Shown here piece after piece: positions 36,249 to 44,670 of a stretch of 64,000 nucleotides of DNA. The stretch is from NCBI GenBank assembly GCA_040880485.1, contig JBBDIJ010000021.1, positions 1 through 64,000 on the forward strand, in the 5' to 3' direction. Within the stretch, counting starts at the first letter, position 1; each line of letters opens with the position of its first letter. This DNA comes from JBBDIJ01 sp040880485. Its GTDB lineage: Bacteria; Bacteroidota; Rhodothermia; Balneolales; Balneolaceae. The position numbers and the translations under genes are program-made. A model generated the notes under the pieces. The model searched no databases, was not told where the DNA came from, and saw only the letters and a list, made by a program, of their open reading frames with translations.

Positions 36249-37685
36249 ATGAAGACACTGCTTGTTGGAACCAGAGAGGAACCCCTTGAAATACTCAGAC
36301 AGGCCCTCTCCCTCAGAAATCACGAAATAACTATCGCCGCTCCTGATGAGGATGCTCTTGAACTGCTTGGGCGAGAGCTCTTTCCTCTTGTCATTCTGGT
36401 TCACCTCGACGACAAAACACTCCACTTTGCGCGTTCGGTACGCACACTCAGGAACGGACATCGGGCTACCCTGATGGCTGTACTGGACACTTCGCAGATC
36501 GATAAGCTGAATGAAGTACTGGAGGCCGGCATAGACCAGTGCATCGTTGAATCGCTCTACGATGAGATTCGCCTGGATATTCGCCTCGCATTTGCCGAAA
36601 AGCTGGCACAGGAGAAGCGTGAATGGGGAATTCTGGAACAGAAGCTGAGAGACAGCGAAGCTCGTTATCGCAGTATTGTAGAGACATCTGTCGATGCCAT
36701 TATCACGATAAACGATAGGGGCCATGTACTGACGTTCAACCGGGCCGCACAGAAACTGTTTCAGTACAGTGCTTCAGAAGTGATTGGCCGAAATGTACAC
36801 ATGCTCATGCCCGAACCCTATAGTAGTGAACATGATGACTACATGAACAACTACCTGACAACCGGAAAAAAGAAGATCATCGGAATCGGCCGTGAAGTAA
36901 GCGGAAAAAGACAGGACGGGACTACCTTTCCTATGTATCTGGCAGTCAGTGAAACGTTCATCCGGGATAAGCGTGTGTTTACGGGAATAATCCGTGATAT
37001 TTCATCTGAACGGCGCCTGGAGAAGGAAATCTTGCAGATCAGTGAACATGAACGGCGAAGGATCGGACAGGACCTTCATGACGGCCTTGGCCAGATGCTA
37101 ACGGGCATCGGCCTCATAACCCGAAATATTGCCTCACAGCTGGAGAAAGCGGAGCACCCGCTCTACAACCAGGCGGAGGAGGTCGTCTCGTTGATTCGTG
37201 ATGCCGACCAGTATGCGAGAGAACTGACTCGTGGGCTGGTCCCCGTAGAGTTCGACAACGAAGGTCTCAATACCGCTCTCGAACGCCTGACAGATCATGC
37301 CAAAAAACTGTTCGGAATCGAATGCACATTTCAGTCCAATAGTGTGGTCCAGACCGAAGATTCGAGCGGAGCCGTTCAACTCTACAGGATCGCACAAGAG
37401 TCAGTTAGCAATGCGGTCAAACATGGCGGTGCAACATCTGTACATATCAGGGTCGACGGATTCCGGGACTTTATTCGGCTGCAAATCCAGGATAACGGTA
37501 CAGGATTCGACAAGGATTGGGACAAAAAAGGTGGGCTGGGTGTGCGTATCATGCAGTTCAGGGCCGGATTGATCGGAGCCAACCTGGAGATCTCGGATGC
37601 CAAGGAGGGTGGAGCCCTCATTACATGCAATATGCCACAGGACTCAATAGGAGCCGAAAACTCCCATAACCCGGGTAATACATAA
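36249..37685 (+). CDS. Hybrid-derived sensor histidine kinase with FixL-type haem PAS domain
   Basis: 478 cytosolic residues. Residues 1-115 look like a receiver domain that has lost its phospho-acceptor Asp (F-P-L-V-I-L-V-H-L where D is expected). Residues about 138-250 are a PAS domain strikingly like rhizobial FixL: M-L-M-P-E-P, then His195 in S-E-H-D-D-Y, I-I-G-I-G-R215 and G-K-R-Q-D-G-T-T-F-P-M. FixL binds haem through the equivalent His and senses O2 through the equivalent Arg. The kinase is HisKA_3 (NarX/LiaS type), with His277 in Q-D-L-H-D-G-L-G-Q and an HATPase. The cognate regulator follows 49 bases later. An oxygen or NO sensor is a well-grounded inference. Confidence 0.85.
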   Translation: MKTLLVGTREEPLEILRQALSLRNHEITIAAPDEDALELLGRELFPLVILVHLDDKTLHFARSVRTLRNGHRATLMAVLDTSQIDKLNEVLEAGIDQCIVESLYDEIRLDIRLAFAEKLAQEKREWGILEQKLRDSEARYRSIVETSVDAIITINDRGHVLTFNRAAQKLFQYSASEVIGRNVHMLMPEPYSSEHDDYMNNYLTTGKKKIIGIGREVSGKRQDGTTFPMYLAVSETFIRDKRVFTGIIRDISSERRLEKEILQISEHERRRIGQDLHDGLGQMLTGIGLITRNIASQLEKAEHPLYNQAEEVVSLIRDADQYARELTRGLVPVEFDNEGLNTALERLTDHAKKLFGIECTFQSNSVVQTEDSSGAVQLYRIAQESVSNAVKHGGATSVHIRVDGFRDFIRLQIQDNGTGFDKDWDKKGGLGVRIMQFRAGLIGANLEISDAKEGGALITCNMPQDSIGAENSHNPGNT

Positions 37686-37734
37686 GCTTCAGGGCCAAAT
37701 AGTGAAATATAAAATCGATAACTGGAACCGTTGA

Positions 37735-38400
37735 ATGAGCAAAAAAGAGTTTCGGGTCTATATTGTAGATGATCACCCGCTTATGAGAAAGGGCATGGCT
37801 ATGACGCTGCAGTCCGAGGTAGATATCGATGTATGCGGCCAGGCCGAAACAGCGGAAAAAGCCATTGGTGAAATCGGATCTCAAAAGCCGGATGCTGTGA
37901 TTGTCGATATATCCCTTCCCGGTATGAACGGAATAGAGCTGGTCAAGAGCCTGATTCATCAGCTTCCTCATTTGAAAATTCTCGTCGTCTCCAGGCACGA
38001 CGAGGATCTCTACGCAGAGCGGGCCATTCGAGCCGGAGCGAAAGGGTATTTGATGAAGCTTGAAGCTGGAGATACCCTGGTCACAGCCCTTCGAAAAGTG
38101 TTGAACGGTGGACTTTGGCTCAGCGAAGAGATGGGGGCACGCATGATCATGAAGATGGCCGGCGGCAAAAATTCAGGTACTCAGGACCCGATCGAACTGC
38201 TTAGCGACCGTGAACTGGAGGTTTTTGAACACATCGGCCGGGGAGACACTACCGCAGAGATCGGAGAGAGGCTTCACATCTCGGTAAAGACCGTTGAATC
38301 GTACCGTGCCCGAATCAAGGATAAACTACAGCTCGATAGCGGAAACGCCCTTCTACACCGTGCAGTAAAGTGGATTGAAGAGCGTTCCGAAACCCGTTAG
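37735..38400 (+). CDS. NarL/FixJ family response regulator
   Basis: 221 residues. The receiver domain (1-125) has D12-D13, the phospho-acceptor Asp58 in V-I-V-D-I-S-L-P-G-M-N-G and Lys107-type position in A-K-G-Y-L-M-K. The LuxR-type HTH (about 150-212) contains L-S-D-R-E-L-E-V-F-E-H-I-G-R-G and I-S-V-K-T-V-E-S-Y-R. It is the partner of the haem-PAS kinase just upstream and the candidate regulator of the porin/YceI genes that follow 203 bases downstream. Confidence 0.94.
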   Translation: MSKKEFRVYIVDDHPLMRKGMAMTLQSEVDIDVCGQAETAEKAIGEIGSQKPDAVIVDISLPGMNGIELVKSLIHQLPHLKILVVSRHDEDLYAERAIRAGAKGYLMKLEAGDTLVTALRKVLNGGLWLSEEMGARMIMKMAGGKNSGTQDPIELLSDRELEVFEHIGRGDTTAEIGERLHISVKTVESYRARIKDKLQLDSGNALLHRAVKWIEERSETR

Positions 38401-38603
38401 GCTCTTCTGTGGGGAACTCCCCTACACTCCCTCCGGGGGTACGCCCGGCACCCAATTCAGGCTTTCACTTTCATACAACCATCCGGCAGCTCGCTATCAT
38501 ATAATCGTGCTTTCGGGCACCACTCCGGCCAACTCTCTGCAACTTCTGCAGCAAGTGGTGGCCGCAAAGTGCTCAAACCAACCATGAAAAAAATTCTACC
38601 GCT

Positions 38604-39854
38604 ATGAACCGACTATTAACCACATTGACACTCACGCTAATCACTCTCTTCCTGGTCGGAGAGAGCGTACAAGCTCAGCAATCACGGGACCTGCAGTATT
38701 TCAGATCCCCGGATCAGGCAGGCTTGAATGTCTTTGAAACACCGAAAACCACCGATGTTGAATTCGATGGAATTAACGTTCGTCTCGGAGGCGCAAACAC
38801 CCTGCAGTTTCAGGGGCTATCCCACAGTAATAGTGGCGTAGCGATTGCGGATATCGGGCCCAACTTTAACCTGGCTACATCCAATCTGGACTTTGATGTT
38901 CAGCTCGACAGCGGCCTCCGGATGCACCTCAGAACCTATCTCTCCTCCAAAGGTCACAATGAAACGTGGGTGAAAGGGGGTTATATGCAGGTAGACAGGC
39001 TCGACTTTATCCAGGAGGGCCTCCTCTCGGAGCTGATGGACAAAGTAATGATCAAGGTCGGCCACATGCAGATCAACTATGGCGACAACCATTTCCGCAG
39101 AAGTGATAACGGGCAGGCGATCTTCAACCCCTTTGTAGGCAACTACATCATGGACTCGTTTACAACTGAGGTGGCCGGTGAGGTCTACTACCAGCACAAC
39201 GGATTCCTGGCGATGGTGGGTCTTTCCAACGGGAAACTGAACCAGAGTGTCGTGGATTCAGATCCGGGAACCCGCCCTTCTATTCTGGGTAAACTGGGAT
39301 ACGACAGCCAGATCAATGAAGATCTGCGTGTCAGACTCACTGGCTCCATCTATACGACCGGACAAGCAGCATCTAACTCTCTCTATTCTGGCGACCGTGC
39401 CGGATCCAGATACTATGATGTCATGGAAGGCGGTGCCAGAAACACCCGGTTCAACCCCGGTTTCAGGAATGAAGTAACGGCCATTATGATCAACCCGTTT
39501 GTCAAATTCCAGGGGCTTGAGTTCTACGGAGTCTACGAAAATTCCAGCGGCAAGAATACAGCCGAAACAGATACCAGAACCGTAAACCAGTACGGAGCAG
39601 AACTTCTATACCGGTTAGGTGCCGAAGAGAACTTCTATCTGGGAGGTCGCTACAATCTGGTATCCGGCGATACTCAAGCTGGCGAAAGCATCGATATTAC
39701 CCGGTTTAATATCGGCGGCGGCTGGTTCCTGACCAAAAATGTACTGGCCAAACTGGAGTATGTCACGCAGAGCTACGACGGGTTTAACCCCGCAAGTGAA
39801 CTGCACGAGGGCGAATTCAGCGGCGTTATGCTGGAAGCAGTCATCAGTTTCTAA
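38604..39854 (+). CDS. Porin-like outer-membrane beta-barrel protein
   Basis: 416 residues. The signal peptide (1-24) ends V-Q-A-Q. Alternating amphipathic strands follow, with N-T-L-Q-F-Q-G-L-S-H, G-H-M-Q-I-N-Y-G-D-N-H-F-R-R, F-N-P-F-V-G-N-Y, N-P-F-V-K-F-Q-G-L-E, and the terminal phenylalanine strand (M-L-E-A-V-I-S-F) needed for barrel assembly. The look is that of phosphate-selective-porin-type barrels of Bacteroidota. The substrate is unknown. A terminator hairpin follows, then two YceI genes. Confidence 0.75.
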   Translation: MNRLLTTLTLTLITLFLVGESVQAQQSRDLQYFRSPDQAGLNVFETPKTTDVEFDGINVRLGGANTLQFQGLSHSNSGVAIADIGPNFNLATSNLDFDVQLDSGLRMHLRTYLSSKGHNETWVKGGYMQVDRLDFIQEGLLSELMDKVMIKVGHMQINYGDNHFRRSDNGQAIFNPFVGNYIMDSFTTEVAGEVYYQHNGFLAMVGLSNGKLNQSVVDSDPGTRPSILGKLGYDSQINEDLRVRLTGSIYTTGQAASNSLYSGDRAGSRYYDVMEGGARNTRFNPGFRNEVTAIMINPFVKFQGLEFYGVYENSSGKNTAETDTRTVNQYGAELLYRLGAEENFYLGGRYNLVSGDTQAGESIDITRFNIGGGWFLTKNVLAKLEYVTQSYDGFNPASELHEGEFSGVMLEAVISF

Positions 39855-39875
39855 CATAACCAATAACGGATTCTT

Positions 39876-39913
39876 ACCGGAGTGGAACAGACGGTTCTGC
39901 TCCGGTTTTTTTT
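39876..39913 (+). terminator. Terminator after the porin-like gene
   Basis: ACCGGAG (39876-39882) pairs with CTCCGGT (39900-39906). An inner CAGA/TCTG pairing extends it, and eight T residues run 39906-39913. It lies 22 bases after the porin stop and 16 before the first YceI gene, so it separates them or attenuates. Confidence 0.75.
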
Positions 39914-39928
39914 AAAATTTCAGAGGAC

Positions 39929-40555
39929 ATGACCATGAATTTCAGAAAATTAATCATTCCACTTCAGGCGCTGTTTCTGGTCTTTGCGGGAGGAATCGTA
40001 ACTGCTACCGCACAGGTGCAGGATACCACCAGCCTGCAGCTTCAACCCGAATTCACTCTCACCATAAATGGCACCTCCAATGTGCGCGACTGGGACGCAA
40101 ACGTGGAAACCGTGAATGCCGACTTTCGTGTTGTCGGGATTACTGGCGTCGCACCTCAGGACCTGGACCCGGGACACTTTCACTCGCTTGGATTTCGCAT
40201 ACCGGTAGAGGATATCGACTCGGGAAACAGAAGGCTTACCAACAACATTCAAGACTATCTGAAGGGAGACGATCACCCCACCATCACCTTTACACTGAGT
40301 GATATTACAGCCGTTGAGCAGAATGAGGAGGGAACCTTCCTGCAAGCAACGGGCGTACTAAATGCCGCAGGTGGGCAGACCACACTGAATACGGATGTGA
40401 AGGTAGTGAGAACGGGGAACGGTACACTTCTCTTCTCCGGCAGTCACACCATCAAGATGACGGATGTCGGAATTTCCCCTCCTACTGTTTTGCTGGGTAC
40501 CATTCGGGCAGCCGATGAAGTAACCATCACGTGGAGTCTCCCTTTCGGGTCGTAA
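39929..40555 (+). CDS. YceI family periplasmic protein (copy 1)
   Basis: 208 residues with a signal peptide ending A-T-A-Q (about 1-29). This is the lipocalin-like YceI fold: the opening strand G-T-S-N-V-R-D-W-D-A, the core D-D-H-P-T-I-T-F-T-L, and the closing block M-T-D-V-G-I-S-P-P-T. YceI proteins bind long isoprenoid or fatty chains, such as quinones, in the periplasm. An alternative start six bases downstream (ATG 39935) changes nothing important. Copy 2 follows 87 bases later. Confidence 0.88.
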   Translation: MTMNFRKLIIPLQALFLVFAGGIVTATAQVQDTTSLQLQPEFTLTINGTSNVRDWDANVETVNADFRVVGITGVAPQDLDPGHFHSLGFRIPVEDIDSGNRRLTNNIQDYLKGDDHPTITFTLSDITAVEQNEEGTFLQATGVLNAAGGQTTLNTDVKVVRTGNGTLLFSGSHTIKMTDVGISPPTVLLGTIRAADEVTITWSLPFGS

Positions 40556-40642
40556 CCTGAACGAGAGTTGCAATCGGAACAGGTAGTGGGCTGAACCTGC
40601 ACACTGCCTTTCCACATCCAGGAAATCGACACCCACACTTCC

Positions 40643-41314
40643 ATGGCGCTCCAGTATCCACACCCCTCCCATCCGTCGCTACCGATCATGGCAGCACTGT
40701 TTCTACTGTTTGTTGCAGGACCGGCTGATCTGCAAGCGCAGCAACTTTTCTTGACGGAACCGGACAGCCGAATATGGATCGAGGGGCGCTCCAATGTGAA
40801 CCGATTCACTTGCCGGGCCAGCGAGTATAGTGGAAGAGCTGAACTGGCCGTTGACGAGGCTGGATATGAACTTACCGAACTGGACGTTCCCCAGGCGAGT
40901 ATAGTTCTGCGGGTGGTTGTCGAGAGCTTCGACTGCGGCCGCGCACGTATGAATCGGGACCTTGCAGAGGCCCTGCAGTCGGAACAATTTCCTGAAATCG
41001 TGTTTGAGTACCACCGTTCGACCATATTGGACGAAAAACCCGGATATGCACGCACCATTCTTCTTGAAGTGGATGGAGAACTGACCGTTGCCGGCGAAAC
41101 CCGTTCTATTCGGTTCGAAGCGGAGGGGCGTTACACGCCGGACGGAAAAGTGGGTGCGAAGGGCAGCACGGAGATTTTGATGACCGATTATGGAGTTGAA
41201 CCGCCTACCGGGCTTCTGGGACTGGTTCGAGCCGAAGACAGGCTGGAAGTATATTTCGACCTCATTGCATCCATTCCAGTCAGTAGTCCGGATATGGCCG
41301 GAGGGGAACCATGA
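40643..41314 (+). CDS. YceI family periplasmic protein (copy 2)
   Basis: 223 residues, a diverged tandem paralogue of the gene at 39929. Shared blocks are G-R-S-N-V-N-R-F, Q-F-P-E-I-V-F-E-Y and M-T-D-Y-G-V-E-P-P-T-G-L-L-G. It differs by extra cysteines (F-T-C-R and S-F-D-C-G). A signal peptide ends near L-Q-A-Q (residue 34); the true start may be the inner ATG at 40688, which would give a more usual signal. It overlaps the next gene by four bases (ATGA). Confidence 0.85.
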   Translation: MALQYPHPSHPSLPIMAALFLLFVAGPADLQAQQLFLTEPDSRIWIEGRSNVNRFTCRASEYSGRAELAVDEAGYELTELDVPQASIVLRVVVESFDCGRARMNRDLAEALQSEQFPEIVFEYHRSTILDEKPGYARTILLEVDGELTVAGETRSIRFEAEGRYTPDGKVGAKGSTEILMTDYGVEPPTGLLGLVRAEDRLEVYFDLIASIPVSSPDMAGGEP

Positions 41315-42018
41315 TTCCGAAGTGGCTTCATACTCTCCTGCTCGATAGCGGAAGCAAACGGCTGGAACGCGACCTCTGGAACCATCGAATCACCGGAAAT
41401 ATGCTTGAGATCAGCAGTGTCCCCCGGTTCGAGCGTGACCCCGAACACTACAGAATGGCCGTCATCCGAATCGGCCAGTTTTTACAGTCCATCGATTGCA
41501 AGGCTGCTCAGGAGGGCCTGCAGCCGATGATTCAAAGTTTTCCACACCTGGAGCAGCCGCATCTGGTAGCCGTTGTACGATTTTTCAGCAGCCAGGAAGA
41601 TACAGGGCCAGAACAGAACAGGCTTGAAGTGTCGGAACCCTCTATTAACGATCCGGTTCTTCTCATGAGATCGATCGCCTCCCACTACGGGCTGGTTTTA
41701 CAACCCGTCCCCGAACCTGTACATAAACTCGATTCGAAAAGATCCGGTTATCCCGACACAATGGATCTCTTTACAGAAAAAGATCTTTCAGGCCATAATC
41801 AACCTCTCGGGCCTGTTCATCTGCTCTGTAGTATGAATGACAATCCGTTCATCTGGCTCAAGACCGGATTCTGGATGGAGCGCAGCTACTCCTTTCATCA
41901 CCTCTTTAAAGATGGCTCAACACCGTTGGTTACAGAGCGAATCTCTATAGCAGACCGATCACGATTTGGCAGCCTTTGCGGTTCGTGCCGGTTTGCCCAG
42001 GCCGCTGTGTTGGGGTAG
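41311..42018 (+). CDS. Uncharacterised protein, faintly nitroreductase (Acg)-like
   Basis: 235 residues, no signal peptide and no transmembrane segment, translationally coupled to YceI copy 2. I see no firm family. Two regions recall Acg-type nitroreductase-like proteins: R-D-P-E-H-Y-R-M-A-V-I-R-I-G-Q-F-L-Q followed by E-G-L-Q-P-M-I-Q-S-F-P, and V-H-L-L-C-S-M-N-D-N-P-F-I-W-L-K-T-G-F-W-M-E-R. The C-terminus carries C-G-S-C, a possible redox or metal pair. Treat the nitroreductase idea as weak. Presence as a real gene is well supported by coupling and codon style. Confidence 0.55.
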   Translation: MIPKWLHTLLLDSGSKRLERDLWNHRITGNMLEISSVPRFERDPEHYRMAVIRIGQFLQSIDCKAAQEGLQPMIQSFPHLEQPHLVAVVRFFSSQEDTGPEQNRLEVSEPSINDPVLLMRSIASHYGLVLQPVPEPVHKLDSKRSGYPDTMDLFTEKDLSGHNQPLGPVHLLCSMNDNPFIWLKTGFWMERSYSFHHLFKDGSTPLVTERISIADRSRFGSLCGSCRFAQAAVLG

Positions 42019-42066
42019 GCACACAACCTTCTTTTTTCACCCCGCACAGGATGGTATCTTGAATCC

Positions 42067-44169
42067 ATGAGCAATCGCCTGACCCTTGAAAAAAGCCCTT
42101 ACCTTCTGCAGCACGCAGATAATCCGGTCGATTGGCACCCATGGAGCGAGGAGGCGTTCCAAATTGCAAAGGATGCAGACAAACCGGTCTTCGTCTCTAT
42201 AGGTTACTCCACTTGCCACTGGTGTCACGTCATGGCAGAGGAGTCTTTTGAAGATCCGGAAATCGCCCGTTTGATGAATCAAGCCTTCATAAACATCAAG
42301 GTAGACCGGGAAGAGAGGCCCGACATAGACCATGCCTGCATGACCGTCTGCCAGATGCTTACAGGGCAGGGTGGCTGGCCACTGAATCTGCTTTTAACTC
42401 CGGACAGGCAGCCCTTCTTTGCGGCTACATACCTGCCGAAAGAGAGCCGGGGAAATCGCACAGGTATGGCTGACCTGATCCCCGGGATCGCCAGATTCTG
42501 GAGAGACGAGAGAGAGAAGCTGCTGGCTTCTGCCAACAAGATTTCGGAGAGTTTCAAGCAGACAACCCTGCCGGACGAACCCTCTATGCCCGGCGAAGAG
42601 CTTTTACATGACGCATTCCGGGATCTCTCTGGCTCTTTTGACCGGAGAGATGGCGGTTTCGGAAGTGCACCCAAATTCCCGACTCCGCATACGCTCTCCT
42701 GGCTGGTTCAATACGGAAAACATTTCGGTGAACCAGAGGCTATCAAAATGGCCGTCCATACACTGGAACGAATGAGACTCGGTGGAATATGGGATCATAT
42801 CGGCTACGGCTTCCACCGGTACTCGACAACCCGAAACTGGCTGATTCCCCACTTTGAAAAAATGCTTTACGACCAGGCCATGCTTATTCGCGCCTATACA
42901 GATGCCTGGGCAGAAACCCGCGATCCACTATTCCGGGAAACCGTACTGCAAACCGCAGCCTATACAGTGGAGCGGCTCCATTCGCCCGAGGGAGCATTCT
43001 GGTCGGCCGAAGATGCCGACAGTGATGGTGAAGAGGGCCTCTACTATCTCTGGAGACAGGAAGAGCTGGAAACTCTTCTTGATCAGAATCAGCTGGAATT
43101 TTTCGCCTCTCTCTACGGAATCAAGCATGAGGGTAATTTCCGGGATGAATTCACTGGAGCTGCAGTGGGCCGTAACATCCCACACCTGAAACACCGGAAG
43201 GTTGAATCTGCAGAGAGGCTGGGAATCTCACCGGAATCGCTTGATGAGAAGCTCGAACCGATCCGGAAGACGCTTCTCGATAACCGGCTTCTCCGCTCCG
43301 CTCCCTCTCTGGACGACAAAATTCTGACCGACTGGAATGGCCTGATGATCGGAGCACTTGCCCACGCTGGCACCCTGCTCGAAGAGCCGAAACTCATACG
43401 CCAGGCCGTGGAAGCATGGGACTTTCTAAAACAGAAACTGCGCACAGATGATGAGTGGCTCCATCGCTACAGGGAGGGAGAAGCAGCGATTCCCGCCATG
43501 GCAGACGATTACGCTTTCCTGACAGGCGGGCTAATCGATCTCTTCGAAGCGACTCTGGACCCACACTACCTGCTCGAAGCCGAAACCCTGGCACGTCAAT
43601 TTGCAGAGAACCATCACGATTCCGAAGCAGGCGGTTTCTTCTTCAGCAACAGAAATGAGACAGGGTTTCCGGGGCCACAAAAATGGATTCATGACGGTGC
43701 GATCCCTTCATCCAACTCCATGGCTTCCCTTCAGTTTATCCGGCTCTCAAGATATTCAGGTGAGGTGGAATTCGAGGAGTTAGGGCGAGGAGTCCTATCC
43801 GCATTTCACACCTGGCTTGAAAAAGCGCCTTCGGGGACTACCTGTGCACTTCAGGCGCTGCTGCTATCTGTTACAGCCACCAGTGAAGTGGTTGTTTCGG
43901 GCCCTTCACTCTCCGATAGCGGGGTTCAGAAAATGATTCACGCTGTGAGGAGTGCCACAAAACAGCCTCTCTTTCTTCTCGTGAAAACCCCGGAAAACGC
44001 CTCCGTTTTAGATGCTGCAGCTCCCTTCACGCGCAATTTTCCTGTCGGGTCGGAGGCCACAGCGTGGGTCTGCAGAGATTACAGATGCGAATCACCTGTT
44101 CGTACACTGGAAGAGGTGGCTGCACTTCTCAATCCCCGAGTTCAGAACGGACCTCAACCTCCCCTTTAA
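42067..44169 (+). CDS. Thioredoxin-domain (DUF255/YyaL) protein
   Basis: 700 residues. The N-terminal thioredoxin-like DUF255 domain (1-165) has K-S-P-Y-L-L-Q-H-A-D-N-P-V-D-W and the redox pair Cys50/Cys53 in S-T-C-H-W-C-H. An alpha/alpha toroid of the six-hairpin glycosidase type follows, as in human spermatogenesis-associated protein 20 and bacterial YyaL, with F-H-R-Y-S-T, P-H-F-E-K-M-L-Y-D-Q-A, S-A-E-D-A-D-S-D-G-E-E-G and D-D-K-I-L-T-D-W-N-G-L-M. Biochemical role is unknown. Its 3' end overlaps the converging osmC by 41 bases. Confidence 0.92.
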   Translation: MSNRLTLEKSPYLLQHADNPVDWHPWSEEAFQIAKDADKPVFVSIGYSTCHWCHVMAEESFEDPEIARLMNQAFINIKVDREERPDIDHACMTVCQMLTGQGGWPLNLLLTPDRQPFFAATYLPKESRGNRTGMADLIPGIARFWRDEREKLLASANKISESFKQTTLPDEPSMPGEELLHDAFRDLSGSFDRRDGGFGSAPKFPTPHTLSWLVQYGKHFGEPEAIKMAVHTLERMRLGGIWDHIGYGFHRYSTTRNWLIPHFEKMLYDQAMLIRAYTDAWAETRDPLFRETVLQTAAYTVERLHSPEGAFWSAEDADSDGEEGLYYLWRQEELETLLDQNQLEFFASLYGIKHEGNFRDEFTGAAVGRNIPHLKHRKVESAERLGISPESLDEKLEPIRKTLLDNRLLRSAPSLDDKILTDWNGLMIGALAHAGTLLEEPKLIRQAVEAWDFLKQKLRTDDEWLHRYREGEAAIPAMADDYAFLTGGLIDLFEATLDPHYLLEAETLARQFAENHHDSEAGGFFFSNRNETGFPGPQKWIHDGAIPSSNSMASLQFIRLSRYSGEVEFEELGRGVLSAFHTWLEKAPSGTTCALQALLLSVTATSEVVVSGPSLSDSGVQKMIHAVRSATKQPLFLLVKTPENASVLDAAAPFTRNFPVGSEATAWVCRDYRCESPVRTLEEVAALLNPRVQNGPQPPL

Positions 44170-44569
44170 GCGTCCGATTGACCGGGCACTTATCTGCAAT
44201 TTCGAGTAGTCGGGTTTTCTGCTCTTCTGTTAGCTCGCCACGGAAGATAAACTCCTTTTCGATCTTGTCGATCTTTTTTCCAGGATCCGAACAGTCGTCA
44301 CAATCGCTGGCGTGATCCCTGAAGTGGCGCAACTCCACGTAAATATCTTCCAGAGGCCACCCTTTCCGCTCTGCATACATCCGGAGCGTAACTACCGAAC
44401 AGGTTCCGAGAGACATCAGAAGCAGGTCGTACGGGTCGGGCCCCAGGTTCTTCCCCCCTGACCGTTCCGGCTCATCGGCAATGATTTCATGAGGGCCGGC
44501 GGTGAGCACTGTTTTGTAGTCTTCTGCACTCAAATGGACATGTACAATTTTCTTTTCGTTTTCACTCAT
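44129..44569 (-). CDS. OsmC family peroxiredoxin-like protein
   Basis: 146 residues of the OsmC/Ohr fold, thiol peroxidases acting on organic hydroperoxides. The peroxidatic Cys57 is in L-G-T-C-S-V-V-T-L-R-M-Y-A and the resolving Cys128 in C-P-V-N-R-T-L. An additional C-D-D-C (90-93) is common in the YhfA-like subgroup. G-G-K-N-L-G-P-D-P-Y-D-L-L is the conserved segment whose DNA recurs inverted in the neighbouring pseudogene. The stop lies inside the converging yyaL-like gene. Confidence 0.9.
   Translation of the reverse strand: MSENEKKIVHVHLSAEDYKTVLTAGPHEIIADEPERSGGKNLGPDPYDLLLMSLGTCSVVTLRMYAERKGWPLEDIYVELRHFRDHASDCDDCSDPGKKIDKIEKEFIFRGELTEEQKTRLLEIADKCPVNRTLKGEVEVRSELGD
44439..44460. repeat. 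22-bp inverted repeat, copy within osmC
   Basis: This stretch of osmC (encoding the G-G-K-N-L-G-P block) is present, reverse-complemented and identical, at 44754-44775 in the pseudogene. With flanks the match is 26 of 27 bases (44439-44465 against 44749-44775). Because it encodes a conserved OsmC motif, this copy is the likely source. Confidence 0.9.
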
Positions 44570-44616
44570 ATCTCTTCACTTGTTGGTTAACTTCTCATTC
44601 ATTTTCCTTTACAGAG

Positions 44617-44649
44617 TGTTCATACTCTATTTACACTCTGTTCATACTC
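44617..44649. promoter_or_regulatory. Tandem direct repeats upstream of osmC
   Basis: TGTTCATACTC occurs at 44617-44627 and again at 44639-44649, a spacing of exactly 22 bp (two helical turns). The first copy lies within an AGAGT-N6-ACTCT palindrome. The position, 48-80 bases before the osmC start and upstream of the pseudogene, suits binding of a regulator to one face of the helix. Confidence 0.4.
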
Positions 44650-44670
44650 ACTTTCCATCTTGTAGTCACT

